Positions 33,676 through 45,428 of a DNA stretch of 64,000 bases are shown here, piece after piece; position 1 is the first letter of the stretch, and every line of letters begins with the position of its first letter. The notes beneath the pieces are model-generated. The model did no database searches. It worked only from the letters and a program-made list of their open reading frames with translations, and was not told where the DNA came from. Location: positions 434,001-498,000 of the forward strand of contig DASZBM010000001.1 of assembly GCA_035944135.1 (NCBI GenBank), in the 5' to 3' direction. The DNA is from Acidobacteriaceae bacterium. GTDB taxonomy: Bacteria; Acidobacteriota; Terriglobia; Terriglobales; Acidobacteriaceae. The position numbers were made by a program, and so were the translations under genes.

Positions 33676-35480
33676 CGGGTGGCTGTCTGCGTGGTGTGCT
33701 GCTGGAGTGGAACGAACGCGGCGGCGACGACGCGGTGGGATTTGGTGTCCTCGACCCAGGCGGCCACGGCGAGATCCGCCGGAGGAAGCGTGGTATCGGT
33801 CATGAGGAAGTGTACGGGGCCGAAGCTGGCGTTGTGCTTCTGATACTCGGCGAGGTATTTGCTGAGGGTGTCGCTGACGGCGGCCGGATCGAAGGTAAAG
33901 GAGGCATTGGACCCACCGGTTGAGGCGATGGGGAAGGCGTCAGTGGAAGGCTTGGCGAGCGCGCGGACGACCATGGAGTGGAAGCGGATGCCGTTTTCGC
34001 CGCTGTAGCGCACGTCTTTCTGGACGAGGGCGAAGTTGAGCACCAGGTTCGGAGGTTCGGGCACAGGGGCGGGTTTGGCCGCTTCCTCTTTTTTATCCGC
34101 GCTCTTGTCCGCTGCGGCGAGCGCAGACGGTTCTTCATGCTTCGCGGTGAGGGCCTTGCCGAGCGCGGCGGGGTCGGTGACGTGGACCTGTGCGCTGGCG
34201 GCGATGGTGTTTACAGGCGTGAGGCTGGCGGTGAGCTCGAGGGTGACGCCGGATGGTGTGGAGAGGTCGGTGTCGATGGCCTTGCTGAGGGCTTCGAAGG
34301 CGCCTTTTGCGCGGGATCGGTCGCCGCCCAATACGGGGGCGGACTGGCCATCGACGAGGACGTGCGGCGTGCCGCCCAGATGGATGTACTCGCCGCGCGC
34401 TGCGGTATCGGCGTTGGCGAGCGGGTCGGGTTGCGGGATGTGCTGGTCGAAGGAAAGGGCGACCACTTCGGTGCGCGGATAGGACTCGAGGATGCCGTCC
34501 ATGCCGAGGTCGGCGGCAACGCAGGGTTCGCAGCCGGAGCCGGTGTAGAGCTCGACGAAGACGGTGCGGCCTGAGGCGGCGGCAGTGTGCGGCGAAGGTG
34601 TGAACGGCTGCTCGAGGCTGCGGTAACGCTTGTCGAGCTCCGCATCGAGGCCGGAGGGATCGTTCGGGTGCTGCGCGGCGTAGAGCTCGACCAGAAGGGC
34701 GTTGCCGGAGGCGTTGATGCCTCCGTAGAGCTCGGCGAGCTCGAGGTCCTGGATGGCCTCGGTGTCGTTGTGGCGGGCGTGCGCGATCTGGCCGCGGGTG
34801 AGGAAAATGTCTCCTTCGAGCGGTTCGAGGTGCTGGGCCTCGTCGAGGACCATGGAGGCTTTGTCGAGCTTGCCTTCGTGAAAGTAGACGTCGGCGAGGG
34901 TCTGGAGATAGGCGGCGCGGGTGCTGCCGGCGATCTTCTGAAGAGCGTCCGCGGACGGCATCGGTCCTTTGAATTTGGCGAGGCTCTCTTTCGTCTGCGC
35001 GACGACGGCGGCGATCGTGGTCTTATCGACGGCATCTTTGGACCAGGACTCAGCGGACTTGAGATCGGCGCCGTTGGGCGCGGCTTCGGCGAGATCGAAG
35101 GCAACAGAGTTTTCCTCGTCGGCGCGAGCGTTCGGCTCGGCGGTGTCGATGATGGCCTTTGCGGCTTGATGAATCTCGCGTTTGTTTTGCGGCTCCTGAG
35201 CGAGCAACAGCTTGAGGATCATCTTGCGGGCGAAGGGATCGAGCTTGCTGTCAGGAAAGTCGTGGAGAAACGCCTGGAGAGCCTTGAGGTGCTCGTCGGT
35301 GTCAGCGATGGAGGTCGTGGCTCTCCATGCCTTGCGATCGGGAGGGACTTGCATGGCCGGTGGGGCCATGGACGCGGCGGCCGGCTGAGAGGAATTCGTA
35401 GAGGTCTGGGAGGCGGCAGGGAGAACGAGGCATAGGCCGGCGACAGGGACGGCCAGCCAGGAAAAGCTCCGCGTGTGCAT
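33672..35480 (-). CDS. exported TPR-like/thioredoxin-like protein
   Basis: The 602-aa product has a signal peptide, a helical TPR-like region (about 60-290, with YLQTLADVYFHEGKLDKASM), then a thioredoxin-like domain where VELYTGSGCEPCVAADLG gives a CxxC (about residues 317-320) and TPHVLVDG the cis-Pro loop. A beta-rich C-terminal domain (390-600) with FNFALVQKDVRY-like strands is not recognised. Next to DsbD-alpha, it may move disulfides in the periplasm. The predicted partnering is inference from overlap. Confidence 0.78.
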   Translation of the reverse strand: MHTRSFSWLAVPVAGLCLVLPAASQTSTNSSQPAAASMAPPAMQVPPDRKAWRATTSIADTDEHLKALQAFLHDFPDSKLDPFARKMILKLLLAQEPQNKREIHQAAKAIIDTAEPNARADEENSVAFDLAEAAPNGADLKSAESWSKDAVDKTTIAAVVAQTKESLAKFKGPMPSADALQKIAGSTRAAYLQTLADVYFHEGKLDKASMVLDEAQHLEPLEGDIFLTRGQIAHARHNDTEAIQDLELAELYGGINASGNALLVELYAAQHPNDPSGLDAELDKRYRSLEQPFTPSPHTAAASGRTVFVELYTGSGCEPCVAADLGMDGILESYPRTEVVALSFDQHIPQPDPLANADTAARGEYIHLGGTPHVLVDGQSAPVLGGDRSRAKGAFEALSKAIDTDLSTPSGVTLELTASLTPVNTIAASAQVHVTDPAALGKALTAKHEEPSALAAADKSADKKEEAAKPAPVPEPPNLVLNFALVQKDVRYSGENGIRFHSMVVRALAKPSTDAFPIASTGGSNASFTFDPAAVSDTLSKYLAEYQKHNASFGPVHFLMTDTTLPPADLAVAAWVEDTKSHRVVAAAFVPLQQHTTQTATR

Positions 35481-35558
35481 GGCTCACTCCTGCGATCGAT
35501 GCGTGCCATCGACCGAGTTGCGACAGCATAGCATCGTGCGGCGATGGCGTGGGATGAA

Positions 35559-37598
35559 TCAGGCGGACGCAATGGCTGAGGCTCGGCCATCATTGCTGAT
35601 ACCACGGGACAAACCAGTCAGCTCCAGAAGTCTCTGTTCATCGCGCCGGACGTCCGCCTCGATGTCCTGGACGATCATTACGGCGCCCCACTGCGTTCCG
35701 TTCTCGAGGCGCACGGGCGCGGCGGTGATGTTGAGCCATCTCCTGCGGCCGTCCGGGTCGCGCAGGAGAATCTCCTCGCTCCTGGTGGTCCTGCCGGTAC
35801 GCATGGCGGACGTCAGGGGCATGCTTGCTTCCGGAATATGGTTGCCGTTGGAGTCGAAGAGGTGCCATCCCTGGTGTGACCAGACCATGTCCGGGGTGAA
35901 GCGGAATCCGACGAGTTGCTCGGCGTGCGGATTGGCGCGCAGGACGCGGCCGGTGGATGATTCGACGAGAACGATGCCGACGGGCGCGGCCTGGAAGAGG
36001 GCGCGCAAGCGAGCCTCGCCGCAGCGAAGCTCATCGACTGCGCGTTTGTGCTCGTCGATGTTTTCGGCGCTTCCGTACCAGCGAATGATGCGACCGTTTT
36101 CGTCACGGCGGGGGTAGCCGCGCCCGCGCATCCAGAGCCAGCGACCTTCGGACTGGACACGGTACTCGATATCCAACGGATCTCCGGTGCGAAGGCAGTG
36201 CTGCACGGCGGCGACGGCAAGAGGGCGGTCCTCGGGATGGACGCACTCGAGCCAGTCGCGGTTTTCGGCGGGCTTGCCGGTAAGGGCGTGCCAGCGGGAG
36301 CTGATGGAGATGACGTTCCCGTCGGGATCCGCGACCCAGGGAATCTGCGGGTTGAGCTCGACGGTGTGGCGATAGTGGTCTTCGCTCTCGCGGAGGGCCT
36401 GTTCCTTCTGCTTGAGGGCGCTGATATCGGCTACGGAGATGCAGACGCCGAGGATCTCTCCGGCCTCATCGCGCACTGGCTCGTAGCAGACCATCAGGGT
36501 GCGGGCGGGCTCTCCTGCGATGGGCGTGGAGCTGAACTCGATATTTCTGAGCGATTCGCCCTGGAGAGCGCGATGAAGAAAGGGCTCGACCTGGGCGTAG
36601 AGCTCAGGGCTGAGAACCTCAGAAACCTTGCGGCCGAGGTGAGACTCGATAGGCTTGTTATTGGACTGCGCAAGACGCTGGTTGAGATTGACGTAGCGGA
36701 GCTGGGTGTTCACGAATCCCAGGCCGACGGGCGCGCCGTCGTAGATCGCGCGAAGCTGGGAGAAGCGTTCGGTGGGCTGCGCGTCGACAGACAAAAAGCG
36801 GGAGCTGATCGCGGGCGGGGCCTCGGTGTTGACGCCGGGGAATGGCTCGGGACGGGCGAGGATACCAAGGAGTTCTGCGGCCGGAACTGCCTTTCCGTAG
36901 AGGAACCCCTGGCCGAGGCTGCAGCCCTGCCAAGCAAGGAGGTTGGCCTGGCTCTGATGCTCGATGCCTTCGGCGACGGTGGTGAGGCCGAGACTCAGGC
37001 CGAGACCGATGACGGCGGCTGTAATCTTGCGGCTCTGGCGTGTCTCGGTGATGGAGCGTACGAAGCTGGCGTCGACCTTGAGCTCGTCAAACGGAAGCGA
37101 TTGCAGGTGCAGGAGGCTGGAGTAGCCGGTGCCGAAGTCATCGAGGGCGAGCCGCATGCCGCGCTGCTTGAGCTGGCGGGCGACGCTTCCGGCGAGTTCG
37201 AGGTCGTCCACGAGAGCGCTTTCCGTGAGCTCGACGGTAAGGCGGGAGAGGTCAAACTCTGCTTCTTCGGCGATGATGTCGATCAGTTTGGGTAGTGATC
37301 GGTCATGCAACTGGGCCGGCGAGACGTTCACGGACAGGCCGAAATTCTGCGGCAGGGAGCGGACCTCCGCGAAGGCGGAGATCAACAGCGAGGCAGTGAG
37401 ATTGTTGGCGAGCCGGTACTGCTCGATGAGAGGAATGAAGACACCCGGCGAGATGAGGCCGAGGGTCGGATGCTGCCAACGGGCCAAAATCTCGAAGCCA
37501 TGAATCTCGCCGGAGCGGAGATCGACGAGCGGCTGAAAACAGGGGACAAACTCCCCCTGTTCGAGAGATTGGACTATGTGGTGCGCACTAAGCTGCAT
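35559..37598 (-). CDS. cyclic-di-GMP phosphodiesterase-like protein, EAL followed by PAS domains
   Basis: The 679-aa product has an EAL domain first (residues about 1-250): CFQPLVDLRSGEIHG, EILARWQHP (E-I-L instead of E-A-L), NVSPAQL, ELTESALVDD, LDDFGTGYSSLLHLQ and KVDASFV. The metal and general-base residues Glu, Asn, Glu, Asp, Asp and Lys are all kept, so activity is likely. PAS domains follow at about 280-390, 400-530 and 535-655, with PAC-type segments. No GGDEF, kinase or response-regulator output is seen. The usual order is PAS then EAL. It ends with a short tail after the third PAS, so a lost partner cannot be excluded. Confidence 0.86.
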   Translation of the reverse strand: MQLSAHHIVQSLEQGEFVPCFQPLVDLRSGEIHGFEILARWQHPTLGLISPGVFIPLIEQYRLANNLTASLLISAFAEVRSLPQNFGLSVNVSPAQLHDRSLPKLIDIIAEEAEFDLSRLTVELTESALVDDLELAGSVARQLKQRGMRLALDDFGTGYSSLLHLQSLPFDELKVDASFVRSITETRQSRKITAAVIGLGLSLGLTTVAEGIEHQSQANLLAWQGCSLGQGFLYGKAVPAAELLGILARPEPFPGVNTEAPPAISSRFLSVDAQPTERFSQLRAIYDGAPVGLGFVNTQLRYVNLNQRLAQSNNKPIESHLGRKVSEVLSPELYAQVEPFLHRALQGESLRNIEFSSTPIAGEPARTLMVCYEPVRDEAGEILGVCISVADISALKQKEQALRESEDHYRHTVELNPQIPWVADPDGNVISISSRWHALTGKPAENRDWLECVHPEDRPLAVAAVQHCLRTGDPLDIEYRVQSEGRWLWMRGRGYPRRDENGRIIRWYGSAENIDEHKRAVDELRCGEARLRALFQAAPVGIVLVESSTGRVLRANPHAEQLVGFRFTPDMVWSHQGWHLFDSNGNHIPEASMPLTSAMRTGRTTRSEEILLRDPDGRRRWLNITAAPVRLENGTQWGAVMIVQDIEADVRRDEQRLLELTGLSRGISNDGRASAIASA

Positions 37599-37751
37599 TA
37601 AAGGCCCGTTTTCCGCTTCTTGCTGAAGAGCTACAGGCGAGTACCTTACAGCAGGGACGATCTCCTTTCCATCCCCCGTTCGTTTGAAAAACGAGTGCAG
37701 TGCGGAGTTTGCGTTGCAGTTTGGAACATGAAGCCGGGATGGAGCGAGGGG

Positions 37752-38483
37752 TCAGGGCTGGGGTTGCTGATCTGGTGAGGGAGGCGCGGTCTGGCCGGGT
37801 GGGACCACGGCGGGTGGCGTTTCTTTGGGCTTGGGTGCGGCGATGACCGGGCATTTGTCGGAGAGATCCTTGGCGAGGTCTTCGCGTTCGACAGAGAAGT
37901 TGAGCAGGCGCTTTTTGTCGGGGCCGGTGGTGATGCGGAAGATGTAGATGGTTTCGTAGTCGGAGTTGAGCCAGCGAGGAACGATGTCTTTCTGGCCGAA
38001 GGATTTCAGCATTTCCTCGGCGAAACGGCGGGCCTGGATGTGCTCCCAGGCGACAACGACGAGGGTGTTGGCGAACTCGGGCTTGAGAAGCTCTTTCTCA
38101 AGGCCCTTGATGTCGGTGGCGGCGATCTCAGCGTTGACGGGCATGCCGAGCGAGATGGCGTAGGGCTCGATGGTGGCGAGGGGGCGGACGTAGGAGTGGT
38201 GGGTGGCCGAGGGCAACGAGTTGTCGTTGTCGGTGGGCTTGGTAGGGTTGGCGGCAAAGATGGCGGAGGGCTTGCCGTAACGCGCGAGGATTGAGGGCAA
38301 CGCCAGCGCGCGATTGAGGCCCTGGCAGTCCAGCTGGCCGCGAGCCTTTTCGGCTGGCTTTTCGGCGTGGCGGACCATCACGATGGTTTCAGTGCCCGGG
38401 GTTTGATCGGCGATGGCCAGTGTGGCGGGCGTGAGCGCGAGAAGAGCAATGAGAGTTGGAAGGCGACGGCGAAAAAACGACAT
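37752..38483 (-). CDS. exported histidine phosphatase-family protein
   Basis: From the Met at 38483 the 243-aa product has a signal peptide ending near LAIADQ, the RHG-type motif VMVRHAEKP with the catalytic His, GLNRALAL, and VVVAWEHIQ in the second-His position (WEH). The C-terminal Pro-rich tail looks unstructured. Phosphomonoesterase activity is expected; substrate unknown. The frame is open to 38561, but that extension precedes the signal peptide. Confidence 0.85.
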   Translation of the reverse strand: MSFFRRRLPTLIALLALTPATLAIADQTPGTETIVMVRHAEKPAEKARGQLDCQGLNRALALPSILARYGKPSAIFAANPTKPTDNDNSLPSATHHSYVRPLATIEPYAISLGMPVNAEIAATDIKGLEKELLKPEFANTLVVVAWEHIQARRFAEEMLKSFGQKDIVPRWLNSDYETIYIFRITTGPDKKRLLNFSVEREDLAKDLSDKCPVIAAPKPKETPPAVVPPGQTAPPSPDQQPQP

Positions 38484-38598
38484 GGAGGGTGAGACGGGAG
38501 ATTGTGGTGTGGGGTTGAGTAGAAGGAGGAATTGGGACGATGTTTGCTGCGTGATGCGCAAATTCAGGCGGCGGGTCGTGGGCGCGAGCAGCAGGTTA

Positions 38599-38630
38599 TT
38601 GGAACTCTGCCGGACAATCGACGTATATAA
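38599..38630 (+). promoter_or_regulatory. possible promoter for the S41-like gene
   Basis: TATATA at 38624-38629 with TTGGAA at 38599-38604, spacing 19. If used, transcripts begin near the 38638 ATG, which would favour the later start at 38701. Confidence 0.3.
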
Positions 38631-38637
38631 GTGTGCG

Positions 38638-39990
38638 ATGAGATGGGGATCCGGGCCGAGTTGCGAAAATTTTTTGAGGTCGTCGCGTTGCGCAGCCGGG
38701 ATGATGGTGGGGCTGCTCTGCTTTGTTTTTTGTGCGGGCTTCGGAGTGCTGGGATCGAGCGCGCAGACGGCAAGTGCGCCGCGGTTAAGCAGCGAGCAGT
38801 GGCACGAGGATTTGAAGTATCTCGCTACGGAATTGCCGAAACGGCACGCGAATGCCTTCCACTTCCTTTCTGAAGCGAAGTTTGCCGAGGAAGTAAAGCA
38901 GTTGGACGGCGCGCTGGATCATCTTGACGGCGATCAGATTTTCGTCGGCATGGATCAGATCGAGAATTCGATCGGTGACGGGCACACGTATATCCGGGTT
39001 CCTGCCGACGCGCCGGTATTTCCAGTTCATTTTGAGCGGTTCGGGGCGGACTACCGGCTGGTCTCGACGCGCGATGTTCCGGGAGCCCGCGAAGCTCTGG
39101 GAGGGCGGTTAATCAGCATTGACGATATGCCGGTGGACCGCGCGCGGGACCTTCTGCTGACGCTGACGCCCGCGGATGAGACGCAAAGCCTACGGGATGT
39201 GCGCACCACTGCATTGTTGAACGACGGCATGGTGCTGCATGGATTGGGCATTACGCGCGATCGGGATCGAGTGCGCTATGTCGTGCGAACGGATCGCGGA
39301 AATGAAGTGACCGTGGTGTATCAGGGAGAAGCGAACCAAGAGCGAGGCGCTGAGACGACGGAGATTCTTGACCCGGGATGGTTGAGCGCGGTGGCTCATC
39401 CAGCTCTCTACCTGCAGCGCTCGGATGAGGGATTCTGGTGCACGTATCTGCGGGAGTCGCGGACGGGCTATTGCAACTTTCGATCGTACAAAGATCTGGA
39501 GCATACCTCGCGCGCTTTGACGGAGCTTGTGGAGCAGCATCATCCAGAGAATCTGGTGGTTGATGTGCGGCTGAATGGCGGAGGAAATTGGGACCTGGGG
39601 CTGAAGTATGTTGTCAACCCGATTCGGCGTATGTCCAAGATCAATCGGCCGGGGCATCTGTTTGTGCTGATCGGGCCGAGAACGTTTTCAGCGGCCATGG
39701 CGAACGCAGAGCACTTTCGCCAACGGACGAAGGCGATTCTGGTGGGGCAGCCGATCGGAGAGAAGCCGAACAGTTATCAGGAGGCGCGGGAGATGGTTCT
39801 GCCGAACTCTCGCTGGGTGGCCCGCTATTCCGTGCGGTTCTATCGATTCGTGAATGGCGAAGAAAATCTGGTCCGCCCTGATCAGGACATCCCTGAGAGC
39901 TGGACGGATTTTGAGGCGGGGAGCGATCCGGTGATGGATTGGGTACTGGGGAGTGTTTCGGATCGACAGAAGGGCGAGGAGTCTCGCTGA
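38638..39990 (+). CDS. exported S41-like (tail-specific protease fold) protein
   Basis: The 450-aa product (from 38638; Met at 38701 is a second candidate that starts the signal peptide MMVGLLCFVFCAGFG) has an N-terminal helical part and a C-terminal crotonase-like fold of S41 proteases: VVDVRLNGGGNWD, IGPRTFSAAMANAEHF with the Ser of TFSAA, and GQPIGEKPN. A central PDZ-like part is implied by LGGRLISIDDMPVDRARDLL. Catalytic competence needs the Lys/Ser dyad, which I could not confirm. Next gene follows by about 25 bp. Confidence 0.78.
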   Translation: MRWGSGPSCENFLRSSRCAAGMMVGLLCFVFCAGFGVLGSSAQTASAPRLSSEQWHEDLKYLATELPKRHANAFHFLSEAKFAEEVKQLDGALDHLDGDQIFVGMDQIENSIGDGHTYIRVPADAPVFPVHFERFGADYRLVSTRDVPGAREALGGRLISIDDMPVDRARDLLLTLTPADETQSLRDVRTTALLNDGMVLHGLGITRDRDRVRYVVRTDRGNEVTVVYQGEANQERGAETTEILDPGWLSAVAHPALYLQRSDEGFWCTYLRESRTGYCNFRSYKDLEHTSRALTELVEQHHPENLVVDVRLNGGGNWDLGLKYVVNPIRRMSKINRPGHLFVLIGPRTFSAAMANAEHFRQRTKAILVGQPIGEKPNSYQEAREMVLPNSRWVARYSVRFYRFVNGEENLVRPDQDIPESWTDFEAGSDPVMDWVLGSVSDRQKGEESR

Positions 39991-40013
39991 AGGGAACATC
40001 TACTTTCGCACTG

Positions 40014-41075
40014 ATGTACCGCGAACGCAATTTCCGCAAGCAATTACTGAGTTACACAGCTGCCATTCTTATTACAGGCTATGGGGCAGCCACCAACGCT
40101 GTGGGCCAGACCGGCTCCACCACGCTGCCTGCGGATTGCTCCGCCTACGCATCCGTTCCGCTCCCGCCTGAAGCGGAGAAAGCTGCTGTTCCCAAGGCAG
40201 CGCCGGGATGTGCCTCCTACCGCTCGTATCGCGGCATCGGTCGACCGGTCGATTACTCCGCGGCGCGGGCATGTGCATGGCAGGAGCGTCTCGCGCAGAA
40301 GGCTGACCTCGGACAAAACCCGAACGAAGGCGCTGCATGGGTTGTCGGCGGGTCGCTGATACTCGCGGATATCTATTTCAACGGCGCCGGAGTCAAGCGC
40401 AACATTCCGCTGGCGATGCGGTTCGCGTGTGAATCCGAAGCAGGCATGGCGATGCTGGCGCTGCCGGAGATCCAGAAGCTCAACGGCTCGCTTCCCACGG
40501 ATGGACCTTTCGAGTTCTGCGATTACGCCGAGACGACGTTCACTGAAAATTTCTGCAGTGGATATGCGGCCGAAATAGCGGATGACCGAAGACACCGTTA
40601 TTACGATTCACTGAGATCTGCCATGAGTCCTGAGCAGCGGGCGGCGTTTGAAAAGCTGGTTGCGGCTGAGAACGCATACATCGTGGCGCACGCCTCCGAG
40701 GTATATCAGGGCGGATCGATTCACAACATACGAACGATCTTCTCGCAGGAGATCCTCGAAGATCTCTTTCACACGGAAGTAGTCCACTTTGAGCGTGGGA
40801 AGTGGCCCGCGCTTTCTGCAGATCAAATTAGAAGAGCCGATGCGTTATTGAGTCGCGAAGACGAGAAGACGCTGAAGCGATTGCGAGCTCAGACAAAAGA
40901 AGAGACCGAGGACAGTCGTGTGACCGCTGATGATCTGACGAAGGTGGAGCGGGCATGGGAGAACTACCGCGACGCCTGGGTTGCGTTCGCGCGTGTTCGT
41001 TATCCGGCGCACGTGGAGGCGATCCGCGCGGAAGTTATCCTGGATCGATATCGACTGTTGAAGACGATCGGGTGA
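40014..41075 (+). CDS. exported protein with LprI-like (DUF1311) C-terminal region
   Basis: From the Met at 40014 the product is 353 aa with a signal peptide-like start, a Sel1-like helical segment (AAWVVGGSLILADIYFNGAG) with several Cys, and a C-terminal ERAWENYRDAWVAFARVRYP that resembles LprI lysozyme-inhibitor family proteins. The upstream start at 39939 overlaps the preceding gene and is rejected. It lies just after the S41-like gene and may be cotranscribed. Binding partner unknown. Confidence 0.72.
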   Translation: MYRERNFRKQLLSYTAAILITGYGAATNAVGQTGSTTLPADCSAYASVPLPPEAEKAAVPKAAPGCASYRSYRGIGRPVDYSAARACAWQERLAQKADLGQNPNEGAAWVVGGSLILADIYFNGAGVKRNIPLAMRFACESEAGMAMLALPEIQKLNGSLPTDGPFEFCDYAETTFTENFCSGYAAEIADDRRHRYYDSLRSAMSPEQRAAFEKLVAAENAYIVAHASEVYQGGSIHNIRTIFSQEILEDLFHTEVVHFERGKWPALSADQIRRADALLSREDEKTLKRLRAQTKEETEDSRVTADDLTKVERAWENYRDAWVAFARVRYPAHVEAIRAEVILDRYRLLKTIG

Positions 41076-41079
41076 TTTG

Positions 41080-41118
41080 TTGGCGGCACGGCCGAAGCCG
41101 CGCCAGCCAAAGAAGTAA
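41080..41118. terminator. hairpin between the LprI-like gene and typA, probably bidirectional
   Basis: Outer stem TTGGC/GCCAA and inner GGCaCGGC/GCCGcGCC around a CGAA loop, 5 bp after the stop of one gene and about 100 bp from the 3' end of typA on the other strand. Confidence 0.6.
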
Positions 41119-41211
41119 ATGACCCGCTTGCGGCCCGTCTAAAGATGGGCCCTACCAGAACGTGAGATTTCCCCAAGCATGTGAAGATGGGCGTTCCCAG
41201 CGCGAGGGTGG

Positions 41212-43035
<1,824 letters not shown>

Positions 43036-43223
43036 AAGGGCTTCCTCAAATAAAAAGATTCAGGGGTGAGTCGGATGTCCGATGGGTTCAGGCGCGGCGT
43101 GTTCACAGAGGCCGGGGCGCGAAAAGAACGCAACTTATTAAGTTTACCGCAGATGCGGCCCCCACTAGGATGGGTGCGGGCTTTTACAGCGTGATTTTCA
43201 GGTCGTTTTCGGGAGAAGTTTTT

Positions 43224-43868
43224 ATGAAATTGAAGCTGGGTATTGCGGCCGCAATGGTGGCCGCGTTTTGTACGCTGGCGGCCCAGGAGCCGAGTGGAGC
43301 GTTTGAAGGACAGATTGCGGTGAACTGCACGCTGAAAAAGGGGCTAAGCTCGCGGGATGCGAAGGTGGGCCAGGAGATCGCGGCGGTGACAGAGAAGCCG
43401 ACGACGATCAACGGCGTGGCGATTCCGCGCGGATCGCTGTTGACAGGCCATGTGGTGGATGCGACGGCGTTCAAGAAGGGAGCGAACAGCGCATCGCTGA
43501 CGATCGTGTTCGACAAGATGGAGCCTAAGAAAGGCACGGCGTTTCCGGTGGAGGCGAGCGTGTATGAGATTGCGCTGTCAGAGAACCAGCGGCTTGCGCA
43601 GCGGAGTGATCAGGATCTCGGGATGCGTGGGTCGGCGGCGGAGGCGAATACGACGGCGGCGGTCCGTGGGGGCTCAGACAATATGGACAATCACGTGAGC
43701 GGGATGCGATCGGCGGCGGGAGCGCCGGTGCTCGTGGACAGCAAGATTCCGGGTGTGGCGCTTTCGGCGGTTGCGGGCGGCGAGCGGTCGGCGATCATGA
43801 CGGCGGCGAAGGACGACGTGAGCCTGGTGGGCGGCACGGAGATGGTGATTGGGATGAAGGCGAAGTAA
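43224..43868 (+). CDS. exported beta-domain protein
   Basis: From the Met at 43224 the product is 214 aa with a signal peptide ending near TLAAQEP. The mature domain has GVAIPRGSLLTGHVVDA and SLTIVFDKMEPKKG, a pattern of alternating beta strands shared with the exported protein at 21318. A Ser/Gly-rich middle precedes VALSAVAGGERSAI. Upstream frame from 43023 is not plausible. It is divergent from typA; family not identified. Confidence 0.75.
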   Translation: MKLKLGIAAAMVAAFCTLAAQEPSGAFEGQIAVNCTLKKGLSSRDAKVGQEIAAVTEKPTTINGVAIPRGSLLTGHVVDATAFKKGANSASLTIVFDKMEPKKGTAFPVEASVYEIALSENQRLAQRSDQDLGMRGSAAEANTTAAVRGGSDNMDNHVSGMRSAAGAPVLVDSKIPGVALSAVAGGERSAIMTAAKDDVSLVGGTEMVIGMKAK

Positions 43869-43949
43869 CGCGCGGGCATCAGCGAGGGCCGGAGCGGCAG
43901 ATTGCGCTCCGGCCAATGTGTTTTTGTGCCCTATACTGACGGCGAGATC

Positions 43950-45428
43950 ATGGAAAACTTCGCGACGGATGGCCCGATCAGCACAGTGGAGCGGATGGCG
44001 CTCGCGAAGTACTCGCTCGACGGCGCGTACGACGAGATGTTTGCGGCGGCGGACGAACTGCACGACCACTACGAGCCGCTGCTGAAGCTGTTGAAGAGCA
44101 TGCCGCAAGCGGAGATTCAGCGGCGGAAGCAAGAGGCGGACCTGAGCTTCCTGAACCAAGGCATCACGTTTACGGTGTACGGACAGGAAGAGGGCACGGA
44201 GCGAATCTTTCCGTATGATCTGCTGCCGCGGATCATCACGGCAGCCGAGTGGGAGCGCGTGGAGCGTGGACTGACGCAGCGAATTACGGCGCTGAACCTT
44301 TTTCTGAAGGACATCTATAACGAGGGGCGGATTCTTAAGGACGGCGTCGTGCCGCGGGAGCTGGTGTACTCGTGCCCGCAGTTCAGAAGGCAGATGAGCG
44401 GACTGCAGGTGCCACGCAATGTGTATGTGGCGATCTGCGGGACGGATCTGATCAGGCTGCAGAACGGCGACTTTGTGGTGCTGGAGGACAACCTGCGCGT
44501 GCCCAGCGGTGTCAGCTATATGCTGACCAATCGGCGCGTAATGAGGCGGATCTTTCCGCGGCTGTTCCGGCAGTACAACGTGCGGCCGATTGAGAACTAC
44601 ACACAGGTGCTGCTGGGGACGCTGCGGTCGCTGGCGCCGGAGGGACGGGCGGAGCCGAACATCGTGCTGCTGAGTCCGGGTGTGTTCAACTCGGCGTACT
44701 TCGAGCATGCGTACCTGGCGAGGCAAATGGGCATTGAGCTCGTGGAAGGGCGCGACCTGGTGGTGCACGATAACGTGTGCTACATGCGGACGACGAGCGG
44801 GCTGCGGCGCGTGGATGTGATCTACAGGCGCGTGGACGATGACTTCATCGATCCGCTGGCGTTGCGCGCGGACTCGATATTGGGCGTGGCGGGGCTGTTC
44901 AATGCGTATCGCGCGGGGAACGTGACGCTGGCGAATGCGTTCGGCACGGGAGTGGCCGATGACAAGGCTATCTATGCGTTCGTGCCTGACATCATTCGCT
45001 ACTACCTGCAGGAGGATGAGATTCTCCCGAATGTGAAGACGTTTCTTTGTTATATCGATAAGGAGCGCGATCATGTGCTGGCGAACCTCGACAAGCTGGT
45101 GGTGAAGGCTGTGGGCGAGTCGGGCGGGTATGGGATGCTGATCGGGCCGCACGCGTCGCAGAAGGAGCGCGAAACGTTTGCGGAGAAGATCAGGGCGAAT
45201 CCGCGGAACTATATTGCGCAACCGACGATCAGCTTCTCGCGCGCGCCGTGCTTGATTGGAGATGAGTTGCAGCCGAGGCATGTGGACCTGCGGCCTTATG
45301 TGCTGTACGGCGATAAGGTGACGATTGTGCCGGGTGGCTTGACACGGGTGGCACTGCGGCAGGGCTCGCTGGTGGTGAACAGCTCGCAGGGTGGGGGGTC
45401 GAAGGATACGTGGGTGCTGAGCGAGTGA
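43950..45428 (+). CDS. circularly permuted ATP-grasp protein (DUF404/DUF407, COG2308)
   Basis: From the Met at 43950 the 492-aa product opens [16 protein letters not shown] and carries the circularly permuted ATP-grasp core: [54 protein letters not shown] and ISFSRAPCL. Members are predicted amidoligases that make short peptides and typically sit with alpha-E and transglutaminase proteins, as here. An earlier start at 43902 is disfavoured. Its stop overlaps the next gene's GTG start. The peptide product is not known. Confidence 0.92.
   Translation: MENFATDGPISTVERMALAKYSLDGAYDEMFAAADELHDHYEPLLKLLKSMPQAEIQRRKQEADLSFLNQGITFTVYGQEEGTERIFPYDLLPRIITAAEWERVERGLTQRITALNLFLKDIYNEGRILKDGVVPRELVYSCPQFRRQMSGLQVPRNVYVAICGTDLIRLQNGDFVVLEDNLRVPSGVSYMLTNRRVMRRIFPRLFRQYNVRPIENYTQVLLGTLRSLAPEGRAEPNIVLLSPGVFNSAYFEHAYLARQMGIELVEGRDLVVHDNVCYMRTTSGLRRVDVIYRRVDDDFIDPLALRADSILGVAGLFNAYRAGNVTLANAFGTGVADDKAIYAFVPDIIRYYLQEDEILPNVKTFLCYIDKERDHVLANLDKLVVKAVGESGGYGMLIGPHASQKERETFAEKIRANPRNYIAQPTISFSRAPCLIGDELQPRHVDLRPYVLYGDKVTIVPGGLTRVALRQGSLVVNSSQGGGSKDTWVLSE

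Noticed and set aside
43674-45281. 535-aa minus-strand frame opposite the ATP-grasp gene
   Set aside because: Arg/His/Leu-rich antisense shadow; the sense frame has the ATP-grasp motifs.
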